Assembly (NCBI GenBank): GCA_902500695.1
Contig: CABVRQ010000050.1
Location: 1 to 29,767, forward strand
DNA: 29,767 nucleotides
Reading direction: 5' to 3'
Source of the DNA: an uncultured Nitrospira sp.
Lineage (GTDB): Bacteria > Nitrospirota > Nitrospiria > Nitrospirales > UBA8639
The position numbers and the translations under genes are program-made. Below, in pieces: positions 22,834 to 29,767 of the stretch (positions within the stretch are counted from its first letter, which is position 1; each line of letters begins with the position of its first letter). Under the pieces are notes generated by a model, which worked only from the letters and a program-made list of their open reading frames with translations, was not told the DNA's origin and made no database searches.

Positions 22834-24327
22834 CTAATCCTTTTGATCCGTTTTAATAAATTGAAAACGCACATCCAGGAATGAATCGGAAATATCAGGC
22901 GGAAATGGTGGTAACGGGTTGACCGAATTCACCGCCCGTTGAGCGGCGGAATCGTAATATCCATTTCCTGAACTTTTATCAATGCGAATCTGGGAAATTT
23001 CTCCAGATCGAATAATACGGAATTTGAGCACCACTAACGGAGCATTTGCGACGAGGGGAGTTCTTCTCCACTGATCCTGAATGAGGTCCTGGATCATTCC
23101 ATAATAATGATTTGTTCCCGCAGAAGCCTGAGCGGCAGTATTCCTGGAATTTGAAGCGGGTTGCACTTCCAGGAGTTGGAGACGATTTTTAATCGATTCA
23201 ACCGGCGTGACGTCGGGAATAGATAATTTTGCAATTCGTTGATCCATTTCTGACTGTACCGGTTTGGTCAGTGGGGAAGAAGAGGACCCCGGTTGTTGAG
23301 GGGGTGGTGAGGCTGGAGACAGTTTTAAATTGGGGGCTGTCGCTTCTTCCAGTAATTGCTTCATCATATCTGACATTTTTTCACGTTGGGGAGGCTTTTC
23401 CGGTGGTGGGGATGGAGAGATTTGGGCTAATTGAGGAGCCGAGATTTCAGGGGCGAAAGGTTTTTCCTGTTGCGGCGTTGCGGCTGGGGGCTGTTTTTTG
23501 ATCTTTCGAGTTGGGAGAGGTGTCGGTATTGTCGGGAGGGTTCGTTTAAAAGATTCCTCAAGATTACTTGATGGAGAAGCGTCGTTGGGTTTTCGTTCTT
23601 TTTCGGGCATCTTGAACGGGGTCACCGAACTCAATTCCGGTAGCATAGGAGCTAGTTTGACAGTTGGTTCAATTTTAGGAGGCTGATGTTGTGATACCGA
23701 ATCCTGAGGCTCCGGAGGTACAGAAGTTGGGGGTGTAGCCTGTTTGGGAGATGGCGTTGGATAAGGCTTGGAAACGACTCTCGGTTGGGAAGAATGTAAG
23801 CGTTCCGGGCGCGAAATTTGTGGAGCAATGGGGGGCATTCGAAGATTTTCAAATAACGGGGACTGGTCTTTCAAGGGGGGGTGTTCGTTTACTTGGGGAG
23901 ATGGTGTTGGAGCAGCCATTTCTTGTTTGTGAGGCACTACGATTGAGCCAACCGCCCCTTCCAAAAATTTCGATAATCGCTCGGATGGTGTTGGGACTGG
24001 CAAGGGAGGAAGAGTGGCTTCTATTGGTTGGGTCTTTGTTGGTTCTGCTTTTGTTGGTTGAGATTTTTGTTGAGGAGGCGCCTGGGGAGAAGATTGTTTT
24101 TGGTTTGAAGCAGGAGCCTGTGTTTCCGGTAAAGAAATAAGATTTACCTCGATGGCTCTGAGAGGTTCCTCAACTGTGGATTGAAATCGGAAGAACAGGG
24201 CCATCATGATGACGAGAGCATGGAAAAGACCTGAGGTGGCGAGTCCCCAACGGAATGAGGAGCTTTCTTGAGAACCGTCAGCAGCGAGCCCAAGGGAAAT
24301 TAGACTTGGGGATTCAGCATGTCCCAT
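22834..24327 (-). CDS. tolA: TolA/TonB-like energy-transducing protein
   Basis: 497 residues. A single N-terminal transmembrane segment (about 28-46, WGLATSGLFHALVIMMALFF) includes the conserved Ser/His (S32, H36) used to contact TolQ/TolR-type motors. The following 350 residues are Pro/Gln/Lys/Ser/Thr-rich, with many PP and QP steps, so extended rather than the helical domain II of E. coli TolA. The last 93 residues form a TonB/TolA C-terminal domain (IQDLIQDQWRRTP, VVLKFRIIRSGEISQIRI, YDSAAQRAV, PLPPFPPD). It sits between tolR (11 bp) and tolB (20 bp), so it serves as the TolA of this operon; by sequence alone TonB is an alternative. No clear SD. Confidence 0.9.
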   Translation of the reverse strand: MGHAESPSLISLGLAADGSQESSSFRWGLATSGLFHALVIMMALFFRFQSTVEEPLRAIEVNLISLPETQAPASNQKQSSPQAPPQQKSQPTKAEPTKTQPIEATLPPLPVPTPSERLSKFLEGAVGSIVVPHKQEMAAPTPSPQVNEHPPLKDQSPLFENLRMPPIAPQISRPERLHSSQPRVVSKPYPTPSPKQATPPTSVPPEPQDSVSQHQPPKIEPTVKLAPMLPELSSVTPFKMPEKERKPNDASPSSNLEESFKRTLPTIPTPLPTRKIKKQPPAATPQQEKPFAPEISAPQLAQISPSPPPEKPPQREKMSDMMKQLLEEATAPNLKLSPASPPPQQPGSSSSPLTKPVQSEMDQRIAKLSIPDVTPVESIKNRLQLLEVQPASNSRNTAAQASAGTNHYYGMIQDLIQDQWRRTPLVANAPLVVLKFRIIRSGEISQIRIDKSSGNGYYDSAAQRAVNSVNPLPPFPPDISDSFLDVRFQFIKTDQKD

Positions 24328-24338
24328 TGGTCAAACGC

Positions 24339-24779
24339 TTAGCGGGAAATCCCGATGGTCTCGTCCTCGATGATTGTTTCAATCTTTGGGCCGGTAATCA
24401 TTCCAAGGCGTTCAATTTTGGCCCCTTTGACTTCATCCATGACCTGCACCACGGTACCATAGGGAACCGTTTGATCTGCCCGCAGATACACCGAAATCAA
24501 TGGATTTAAGATTTTGGCTTCTTGAAGTTTGCTTCGTAAATTTACCAAGCTAATAGTGTCGTTACCGAGGGATAGGGTGTGGTCTCGCTGAATCGTCACA
24601 ATGAGGCGTTCTTCGGCTTGTATATTGTTGGCAGTTGTTGTCGGGAGGTTAATGTCTAAGCCACGATGTAGCATTGGGGCGGTAACCATGAAAATCACCA
24701 GGAGAACTAAGACGACATCGACGAGAGGAATGACATTGATTTCTGAGAGAAATTGTCGAGGCTTGGATCCAGTGGTCAT
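24339..24779 (-). CDS. tolR: Biopolymer transporter ExbD/TolR
   Basis: 146 residues. The membrane segment (about 16-34) contains the family block EINVIPLVDVVLVLLVIFMV with Asp21, equivalent to the proton-carrying Asp of TolR/ExbD. A periplasmic domain follows, including GLDINLPTT, IQRDHTLSLGNDTIS and SVYLRADQTVPYGTVVQVMD. It forms the rotor pair inside the TolQ pentamer, driving TolA with proton motive force. Its ATG overlaps the tolQ stop as ATGA (24776-24779), showing coupled translation. Confidence 0.95.
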   Translation of the reverse strand: MTTGSKPRQFLSEINVIPLVDVVLVLLVIFMVTAPMLHRGLDINLPTTTANNIQAEERLIVTIQRDHTLSLGNDTISLVNLRSKLQEAKILNPLISVYLRADQTVPYGTVVQVMDEVKGAKIERLGMITGPKIETIIEDETIGISR

Positions 24780-25495
24780 CGGGTCACTTCCACTTCAAAG
24801 GCTTTTTCAGATTCTTCAATTGTATTGAGAAATTCAATGGTAAACGCCTCAACTCTAAAGGACATTTTCCGAATTCTAGAGAGAAAATAGTTGTAGGCCA
24901 TCACGGCAGGGATTGCGGCAAATAGCCCGGCAGCAGTGGCCACAAGTGCTTCAGAGACTCCAGGAGCAACTGCGGCAATGCTTGCTGAACCTTGCATGCC
25001 GATTTCATGAAAGGCATTGATAATGCCCAAGACTGTTCCTAGAAGACCAATAAACGGAGTCAGATTTCCTGTGGTCGCCAAAAAAGGCAAATAGGCTTCC
25101 TGCTGGCTGATTTGGTTCTGGATGATGTATTGAGAGACCTTTTCCAAGTACTGTCGGTTTGGGGACCGCTCTGCAGGTTTTGCCTCCAGGGGAGGTCTCG
25201 ATGTGAAGAGATCTGAGGATTCGGGCAAGCGGTCGGTAATGCCCAAATACACCACTGAGCTTGGGCTATAGGATAATGTTTGAGCCTGGCTTCTTAAAGT
25301 GTGCTGGTCGATGGGATTCTGTTCGTACAATTGTAGGAATTGGGATTCTTCCTGCCGAATGCGACCAAATCGCCTGAATCTGTTCACGATAATTCCCCAT
25401 GAAATCACCGAAAAAATTGAGAGGACTAAAAGTATGACAATGGATAGCAGGCCCAAGGACCCAAAGAATTCAGAAGGATTGGCAGCAAAGGTCAT
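24776..25495 (-). CDS. tolQ: Tol-Pal motor protein TolQ (MotA/TolQ/ExbB family)
   Basis: 239 residues, preceded by GAGGAGGT 13 bases before the ATG. Three membrane segments: about 15-36 (LLSIVILLVLSIFSVISW), about 139-160 (LATTGNLTPFIGLLGTVLG, the family signature) and about 180-205 (VSEALVATAAGLFAAIPAVMA). The cytoplasmic loop between the first two is normal. With TolR it forms the inner-membrane proton channel that energises TolA. It is the first protein gene of the minus-strand series; the tRNA-Asp gene is 84 bp upstream. Confidence 0.95.
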   Translation of the reverse strand: MTFAANPSEFFGSLGLLSIVILLVLSIFSVISWGIIVNRFRRFGRIRQEESQFLQLYEQNPIDQHTLRSQAQTLSYSPSSVVYLGITDRLPESSDLFTSRPPLEAKPAERSPNRQYLEKVSQYIIQNQISQQEAYLPFLATTGNLTPFIGLLGTVLGIINAFHEIGMQGSASIAAVAPGVSEALVATAAGLFAAIPAVMAYNYFLSRIRKMSFRVEAFTIEFLNTIEESEKAFEVEVTR

Positions 25496-25579
25496 AGGTT
25501 GTGTTTCGACCTCCTCTAGGCTGGTCAGAAGCTAAACAGGGGATATTGATAATGAAATAAACCACTGGGAGATGAGGTA

Positions 25580-25658
25580 TGGCGGGGCCGACGGGATTTG
25601 AACCCGCGACCTCCAGATTGACAATCTGGCGTCCTAAACCTAGCTGAACGACGGCCCC
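25580..25658 (-). tRNA. tRNA-Asp (anticodon GTC)
   Basis: A 79-nt gene including encoded CCA. The acceptor GGGGCCG pairs with CGGCCCC; the discriminator G, normal for Asp, is present. The anticodon stem CCAGA/TCTGG encloses the loop TTGTCAA, and the T arm has the loop TTCAAAT. The D loop is long (AGCTAGGTTTA). It is downstream of tRNA-Val in the same orientation. Confidence 0.95.
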
Positions 25659-25775
25659 GAAAATTTTTTTTGATCTTGGGCAAATAGCCCACGCATTCAT
25701 TCAAAGAGGAAATGAAGTCGATGAAGAATTTCGTAATATATCAGATCAAGAAGACTATAAGCCAAAAAAATATAT

Positions 25776-25851
25776 TGGTAGGCGGAACAGGGATCGAACC
25801 TGCGACATCTGCCGTGTAAAGGCAGCGCTCTGCCAGCTGAGCTATCCGCCT
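25776..25851 (-). tRNA. tRNA-Val (anticodon TAC)
   Basis: A 76-nt gene with encoded CCA. The acceptor AGGCGGA pairs with TCCGCCT, the anticodon stem CTGCC/GGCAG encloses the loop TTTACAC, and the T arm has the loop TTCGATC. The discriminator is A. A near-perfect promoter lies 27 bp upstream. Confidence 0.96.
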
Positions 25852-25877
25852 AAAAATAAAAACGCTACAATTCGTCC

Positions 25878-25905
25878 ATTATAACAGGGAGTTAGGCCTT
25901 GTCAA
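25878..25905 (-). promoter_or_regulatory. Consensus sigma-70 promoter of the tRNA-Val/tRNA-Asp unit
   Basis: On the minus strand TTGACA (25900-25905), a 16-bp spacer and TATAAT (25878-25883), both hexamers identical to consensus. No obvious terminator separates tRNA-Asp from tolQ, so it may also feed the tol genes. Confidence 0.7.
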
Positions 25906-25932
25906 CTCAAATGAAATAGTGTGGAATACTGT

Positions 25933-25961
25933 TTGACATGACCAGGGCACGTGGGTATAAG
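25933..25961 (+). promoter_or_regulatory. Sigma-70 promoter of the 26032 gene
   Basis: TTGACA (25933-25938), a 17-bp spacer and TATAAG (25956-25961), divergent from the tRNA promoter 27 bp away. The predicted start is near 25968, giving a leader of about 64 nt. Confidence 0.65.
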
Positions 25962-26031
25962 GCAGCACACCCAAATGTTGAATGCGGGAAAAAATATATG
26001 GTCGTCCTAGTGACGAGAGGGAAGAATAATT

Positions 26032-26841
26032 ATGGGATATAAAATTAAAGACCTTACCAATAAATCTCCTATGGTGGAGCAAGCTCAGTTTCTGTCTAGT
26101 AAAGAACGGTTTTTGTTTTTTGTGGAAGAGAATCGGGCTCTGGTATGGGGAGGCATTTTTCTTGTTCTGGCTGTGGTTGTGGCGATTGTGACGCTGGGTT
26201 GGCTCAATCAAACTAATCAAGAACATGCCTGGGAACTAGAAGGTCAGGCGCAAACGGTTTATTTGGATCGTCCACTAGATGATGTCAAAAAGGGCCAAGA
26301 GAATATTCAAAAAGCTTCAAGCCTGTTCAAGGACATTGTTGAACAATTTCCTGGGACGCCTAGCGCGGGAGTCTCCTCATTTTTATTAGGGAACAGTATG
26401 ATGGAGGAGAAAAATTACTCAGGGGCGATAGAAGTGTATACTTCCTGGATCAAAGAATATGGTCAAGACCATATCTTCGTCGGATTAGTCCAGCAGCGGT
26501 TGGGGTTTGCCTATTTACTTAATGAGAATCGAGAGTCCGCCCTAAAGGCCTTTGACGCGGTGCTGGCCGATCCCCATGCGTTAAACAAAGACCAGGTAGT
26601 TTTTGAGCTGGCGAAGATTGCAGAGGCTGATGGAAATATTGCTGAAGCGGTTGGGCAGTATAAAAAGGTTATCCAGGAATTTCCTTTATCTCCGTTTGCG
26701 TCGGAAGCTGCTCTCAGGGTGAAGGTGTTAGCGCCGGAAGAAACCAAAGATTCTCCCTTACCGGAAACAAATGACGTGGGAGCGATTGAGAAGAACAGTC
26801 CTGAAACCCCACAAGTTCAGAATGAAGGAGAAGGGAAATAG
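26032..26841 (+). CDS. Membrane-anchored TPR protein (YfgM/BamD-like layout)
   Basis: 269 residues from an ATG with AGGGAAG about 9 bases upstream. There is a cytoplasmic basic stretch (1-37), one transmembrane segment (about 38-58, LVWGGIFLVLAVVVAIVTLGWL), then a periplasmic TPR region of about 160 residues with units beginning AGVSSFLLGNSMMEEKNYSGAI, LVQQRLGFAYLLNENRESA and VFELAKIAEADGNIAEAV, separated by QFPGTP and EFPLSP turns. The C-terminal 45 residues are acidic and low-complexity. The architecture matches YfgM-type ancillary Sec chaperones. YfgM lacks a distinctive motif, so this is a fold-level call only. It is convergent with the transglycosylase gene, 31 bp apart. Confidence 0.85.
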   Translation: MGYKIKDLTNKSPMVEQAQFLSSKERFLFFVEENRALVWGGIFLVLAVVVAIVTLGWLNQTNQEHAWELEGQAQTVYLDRPLDDVKKGQENIQKASSLFKDIVEQFPGTPSAGVSSFLLGNSMMEEKNYSGAIEVYTSWIKEYGQDHIFVGLVQQRLGFAYLLNENRESALKAFDAVLADPHALNKDQVVFELAKIAEADGNIAEAVGQYKKVIQEFPLSPFASEAALRVKVLAPEETKDSPLPETNDVGAIEKNSPETPQVQNEGEGK

Positions 26842-26872
26842 TGTGGGTGCAGTCGTTCAACAAATGGGTGAG

Positions 26873-28843
26873 TTATTGGCTCACCATTAACATGCGGCCA
26901 GCCTGAATAATACTGGAAGAGAGGTTATTGAGAGCTTGCAGATCGTTCACGCTCATCCTAAATTGCTGGGCAATTGTCCATAAACTATCTCCCCGCCTGA
27001 CCTTATACCATTTAGAGTCGTTTTTGTTTGAAGGGCTGACCGACGGTTCCCCTTTTATCCGTAACCGATCTCCTGGATGAATGATGTGGCTAGAGAGATT
27101 GTTTAATCTCATCAGTGAATCCACGGATTTTCGAAATCGAGCAGCAATACTTCCAAGGGAATCCCCTGATCGAACGCGATACCAGGTGATTTCAGTGTCA
27201 GCATAATCGTCATCAACTCCTCCACGAACTCGGAGCTTAGTCCCCACTCGTATAATATTGCTTCGTAAATTATTCATTTCTTTTAGTTGACTGACTTTCA
27301 TCCCAAACCGTTTGGCCACTACCGATAAACTCTCACCACTTCGGACCGTATGCCATTCCGTTGGGGGAGGAGGTGGTTGGCTCCAGACGGCGAGTGTCGG
27401 ATGCAGTTCTTCGACCAATGAAGCCATACCGAGGGGTACTTTCAGGTAGTAGCCTGGACCCGTAAGGCTAGGTACGATACTTCGCCGAAGTTCCGGGTTG
27501 AGTCGTTGGAGTTCCTCAACCGAAATTCCCGTTTGTTGCGTAACGGCTGAAAGATGAACGCGTTTCGTAATCAAGACTTCTTCAAATTCATGGCGATCAC
27601 CGTCAGGAGTACTAAATCCATAGGCTGTAGGATTTTGTGCGATAAGGGTTGCCGCAATAAAGCGAGGCACATAGTCTTTGGTTTCCCGTCTTATGTGCCG
27701 TGACTGTCGAATTTTCCAAAAATCACGGGTCCCCGTATTTTTGATGGCCCGAGAAATCTTTCCACTTCCTGCATTGTACGCTCCAAGGGCGAGAGGCCAG
27801 GAGCCAAACTGGTCATATAAATCACGAAGATGATGGGCGGCAGCAACTGTGGATTTAATAGGATCCCGTCGTTCATCCAAATACCAGTCGACATCAAGTC
27901 CATACACACGGCCGGTCCCTTTCATGAATTGCCAGGGTCCTGAGGCACGGGATCGAGAAAATGCACGAGGGTTGAACCCACTTTCGACGAGGGAAAGATA
28001 CATGAGTTCCGTTGGGAGACCGAGTTCACGAAAAACGGGTTCTACAAGGTCTTGATAATGGTGAAAACGGTCAAGATACGATTGAAATCGTTCATGAATC
28101 CCATACTGGAAATATTCCAGATTTTTCTCTACTGAATCGTTCAGTACAAGGGGAATGGTTCCATAAGCCCCTGATTTCCTATGTTGGGGGACTTCCCATG
28201 TTTGGTCGAACACCTTGGCAAATCGGGCTAGGACAACCTGCGACCGTTGCTCAGTTGAGTCAGCAGGGTAGAAACGTAATTTTGTAGAGGAGTTGATTGA
28301 GAACTGAGATTGAGCGTCTAAGGTTTCATTCGTTTTCTCTTCAGGTAAATAAGCCCCCTGGTTTAGGGTACCGCCAGATCCGTGAGAGATATCAATGGAA
28401 GTGGGGGCAATGGGTTTTTCAGAATCCGATGATTGGCTCTGGTGTGCGGGTGTTTGAGCTAGGTCATCTACAGAAGACTGGTTCGAGTCGTCTCCGGAAG
28501 ATAACCCTGTGATCCCTGAAGTCGGTTTCTCAGTTTGATCTAGGAGAAAAGATGATTGCTGATTATTTTGAATGGTGCTCGTCGGAAACGTTTGAGTCTC
28601 AATTGAGGGTCCTTGGTGAGCGTGGCTATTTGCAATAGCATAATTAAACGTCAGCTCTTCCGTGGAGTCATTTGGAGGTGAGAACGATGGTTCGCCGAAG
28701 GATGGTTGTGGGCAAAGAGCCAACGTGATCAAAATGACACTGGAGCCAAAAAGTAGATTGCTGGCAATGCCAGCCGCTCCCAGAGGAATGGTGGAACGTT
28801 GAACTTGTAACGTTTTATCTAAGTGATTCATTTTATAAGACAT
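26873..28843 (-). CDS. MltD-like membrane-bound lytic murein transglycosylase with LysM repeats
   Basis: 656 residues from ATG 28843; ATG 28831 is also possible. The upstream GTG at 28861 would lie at the transcript start of the promoter, so it is less likely. A hydrophobic export segment (about 20-50) ends near PQPSFG/EPS. A Ser/Gln/Asp-rich spacer reaches about 190. The lytic transglycosylase domain follows (about 250-410) with YLSLVESGFNPRAFS, where Glu287 should be the catalytic acid, plus RASGPWQFMKGTGRVYGL and ALGAYNAGSGKI. A degenerate LysM-like segment is followed by three clear LysM repeats (about 499-540, 554-597 and 613-655: HTVRSGESLSVVAKRFG, YRVRSGDSLGSIAARF, YKVRRGDSLWTIAQQF). 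It cleaves peptidoglycan strands with 1,6-anhydro ends. No lipobox Cys is evident (Cys44 lies within LALCPQ). Confidence 0.9.
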   Translation of the reverse strand: MSYKMNHLDKTLQVQRSTIPLGAAGIASNLLFGSSVILITLALCPQPSFGEPSFSPPNDSTEELTFNYAIANSHAHQGPSIETQTFPTSTIQNNQQSSFLLDQTEKPTSGITGLSSGDDSNQSSVDDLAQTPAHQSQSSDSEKPIAPTSIDISHGSGGTLNQGAYLPEEKTNETLDAQSQFSINSSTKLRFYPADSTEQRSQVVLARFAKVFDQTWEVPQHRKSGAYGTIPLVLNDSVEKNLEYFQYGIHERFQSYLDRFHHYQDLVEPVFRELGLPTELMYLSLVESGFNPRAFSRSRASGPWQFMKGTGRVYGLDVDWYLDERRDPIKSTVAAAHHLRDLYDQFGSWPLALGAYNAGSGKISRAIKNTGTRDFWKIRQSRHIRRETKDYVPRFIAATLIAQNPTAYGFSTPDGDRHEFEEVLITKRVHLSAVTQQTGISVEELQRLNPELRRSIVPSLTGPGYYLKVPLGMASLVEELHPTLAVWSQPPPPPTEWHTVRSGESLSVVAKRFGMKVSQLKEMNNLRSNIIRVGTKLRVRGGVDDDYADTEITWYRVRSGDSLGSIAARFRKSVDSLMRLNNLSSHIIHPGDRLRIKGEPSVSPSNKNDSKWYKVRRGDSLWTIAQQFRMSVNDLQALNNLSSSIIQAGRMLMVSQ

Positions 28844-28861
28844 TTCGGCAAATCTATGCAC

Positions 28862-29394
28862 AACTTAATAGGCTACCCTTGCAAGGAAAGATTGTCAAAC
28901 ATATTCATGAACTTTTGATCTTTATCCATAGGTGGAAATTGTGCACGAACCGCACCAAAAATTAAGTCTAGGAAAGAAAGAAAAAAACTGTGGGAGGGTG
29001 AATGAGAGTGACGTTTTTATTCCGGTAGTTAGGCAAAAATGTCACCGATGGGGGTTGGCTGGCAGGGTCCAAAGTAAAATATGGCCTTCTTATCCAGATG
29101 CCATATCCTTTTCCCATGCAATGCGTGAGGGTATGACCGAGGGGCATGATAATGTCTTTTCTGACCCTGGCAAAGAGCAACCCTTGCAGCCCTTTGCGAA
29201 TCCGTTCAACGGATTGGGGTTGCTATAGTGCAAAATTCTAAGGGGAAGGCCTATGGTCCTTCAAATCGTTCACTGGTCGGAGTTTAGCTTCTTAAATATT
29301 CCAGTAGGGATCAATATTTCAATAGAGCCTACATTCTGAGCATTTTTGCTTTGTAGGAGACATACCCCCATTCATTTCATTTAGTTGGGCAGAC
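28862..29394. other. Intergenic region of 533 bp without a convincing gene
   Basis: Open frames on both strands are short, low in coding character and not preceded by an SD. It contains the transglycosylase promoter (28870-28898); no terminator was found. Confidence 0.5.
28870..28898 (-). promoter_or_regulatory. Sigma-70-like promoter of the transglycosylase gene
   Basis: On the minus strand TTGACA (28893-28898), 17 bp and TAGCCT (28870-28875). Transcription would begin near 28862, supporting ATG 28843 or 28831 as the start of translation. Confidence 0.5.
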
Positions 29395-29616
29395 TCAACC
29401 TTTCGATGCCCGGTTGCATGCATTTAATCCCACCTTTTCCTCGATCATGACGGAATCAATCAAGGGAAATGTCCGAAAATGTTCCGATCCCGCTTCTCCG
29501 TCGAAATTGGCCCACCCCAAAACAATCCGACCATCGGGAAATACGTTTCTGATTAATTTGACCGGACTTAAGCCTGCGACATTTTGATCGAACCTGGAGG
29601 GGGATGCCCACCACAT
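29395..29616 (-). CDS. Possible small hypothetical protein
   Basis: 73 residues starting MWWASPSRFDQNV; TTGGAG lies 8 bases before the ATG. It has no signal peptide or known domain; it contains FPDGRIVLGWANFDGEAG, which resembles a beta-hairpin, and SEHFRTFPLIDS. It starts 31 bp after the stop of the partial gene upstream on the same strand, so it may be the next gene of that operon. I recognise no homologue and it could equally be a remnant. Confidence 0.4.
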   Translation of the reverse strand: MWWASPSRFDQNVAGLSPVKLIRNVFPDGRIVLGWANFDGEAGSEHFRTFPLIDSVMIEEKVGLNACNRASKG

Positions 29617-29647
29617 AAAATTGGCTCCAATCTACGGATGTCAGGGG

Positions 29648-29767
29648 TCAGGTTGAAAATTGTGGAGCGATCGTTCGGGCAATCTCTTCTATATGATTGA
29701 TAGAACAGTCGACTCCCAGATCCGTGGCTTCGATTATGGGTGTAAACTCGATAGGAAATTGCTTGTG
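29648..29767 (-). CDS. C-terminal end of a gene running off the right edge
   Basis: A minus-strand frame open from the window edge to TGA at 29648-29650, encoding 39 residues: IEFTPIIEATDLGVD followed by INHIEEIARTIAPQFST. The composition looks coding (amphipathic helix at the end, no rare-codon clustering). The family cannot be determined from this fragment. Confidence 0.45.
   Translation of the reverse strand, partial: HKQFPIEFTPIIEATDLGVDCSINHIEEIARTIAPQFST

Noticed and set aside
26867..26885. Inverted repeat ggtgag/ctcacc between convergent genes
   Set aside because: Only 6 bp, overlapping the transglycosylase stop, with no T-run; too weak to call a terminator.
28932..29228. Opposed short frames in the right intergenic region
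   Set aside because: Both strands are open over the same stretch, without an SD, and neither resembles a protein family.

Overview
The window reads as a stretch of chromosome from a Gram-negative, outer-membrane bacterium with moderate GC content. A complete Tol-Pal envelope cluster, several lipoproteins with lipoboxes, a periplasmic c-type cytochrome and a lytic transglycosylase support this. Gene content and protein style (secreted conserved hypotheticals, a lone heme c protein, a GT35 phosphorylase, an alpha-helical lipoprotein inside tol-pal) look most like Nitrospirota, probably Nitrospira. That assignment is an inference from recognition; no rRNA is present to prove it.

Layout. 1-1.6 kb: a secreted hypothetical protein (+) and a BrnT-type toxin-antitoxin pair (-). 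1.6-1.95 kb: tRNA-Lys(CTT) and tRNA-Arg(CCG), both (-). 2.1-5.25 kb: a UvrD/PcrA-type helicase (-) followed by an HELLH metallopeptidase-like protein whose N-terminal coding region carries a 149-bp inverted-repeat-bounded element. 5.4-9.3 kb (+): an unrecognised 300-aa protein, alpha-glucan phosphorylase, and a small membrane-anchored helical protein. 9.4-11.3 kb (-): an acidic HEAT-repeat protein preceded by a very basic 67-aa protein, then a monoheme cytochrome c, each set closed by a clear intrinsic terminator.

From 25.5 kb down to 11.7 kb everything is on the minus strand: tolQ-tolR-tolA/tonB-like-tolB-pal-(repeat coiled-coil lipoprotein)-cpoB-mutL-miaA-mtnP-pfkB-rodZ. Most neighbours are within 60 bp. 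The first genes form the trans-envelope Tol-Pal machine: an inner-membrane proton-driven motor TolQR, the TolA-like spanning protein, periplasmic TolB, and outer-membrane Pal with CpoB. The next genes are mismatch repair (MutL), tRNA i6A37 modification (MiaA), methylthioadenosine phosphorolysis (MtnP) with a PfkB kinase, and a RodZ-like cell-shape protein. Two tRNA genes, Val(TAC) and Asp(GTC), lie just upstream of tolQ behind a near-consensus promoter.

26.0-28.9 kb holds a TPR membrane protein (+) and, convergent to it, an MltD-like lytic transglycosylase with three LysM repeats (-). The right end (28.9-29.8 kb) is mostly non-coding as far as I can see, with a possible small gene and the C-terminus of a gene that runs off the edge.

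The most unusual items are the roughly 590-aa repeat-built coiled-coil lipoprotein placed between pal and cpoB, the inverted-repeat element fused in frame into the metallopeptidase reading frame, and the proline-rich rather than helical TolA-like spacer. No CRISPR array, rRNA gene, transposase or prophage gene was seen.
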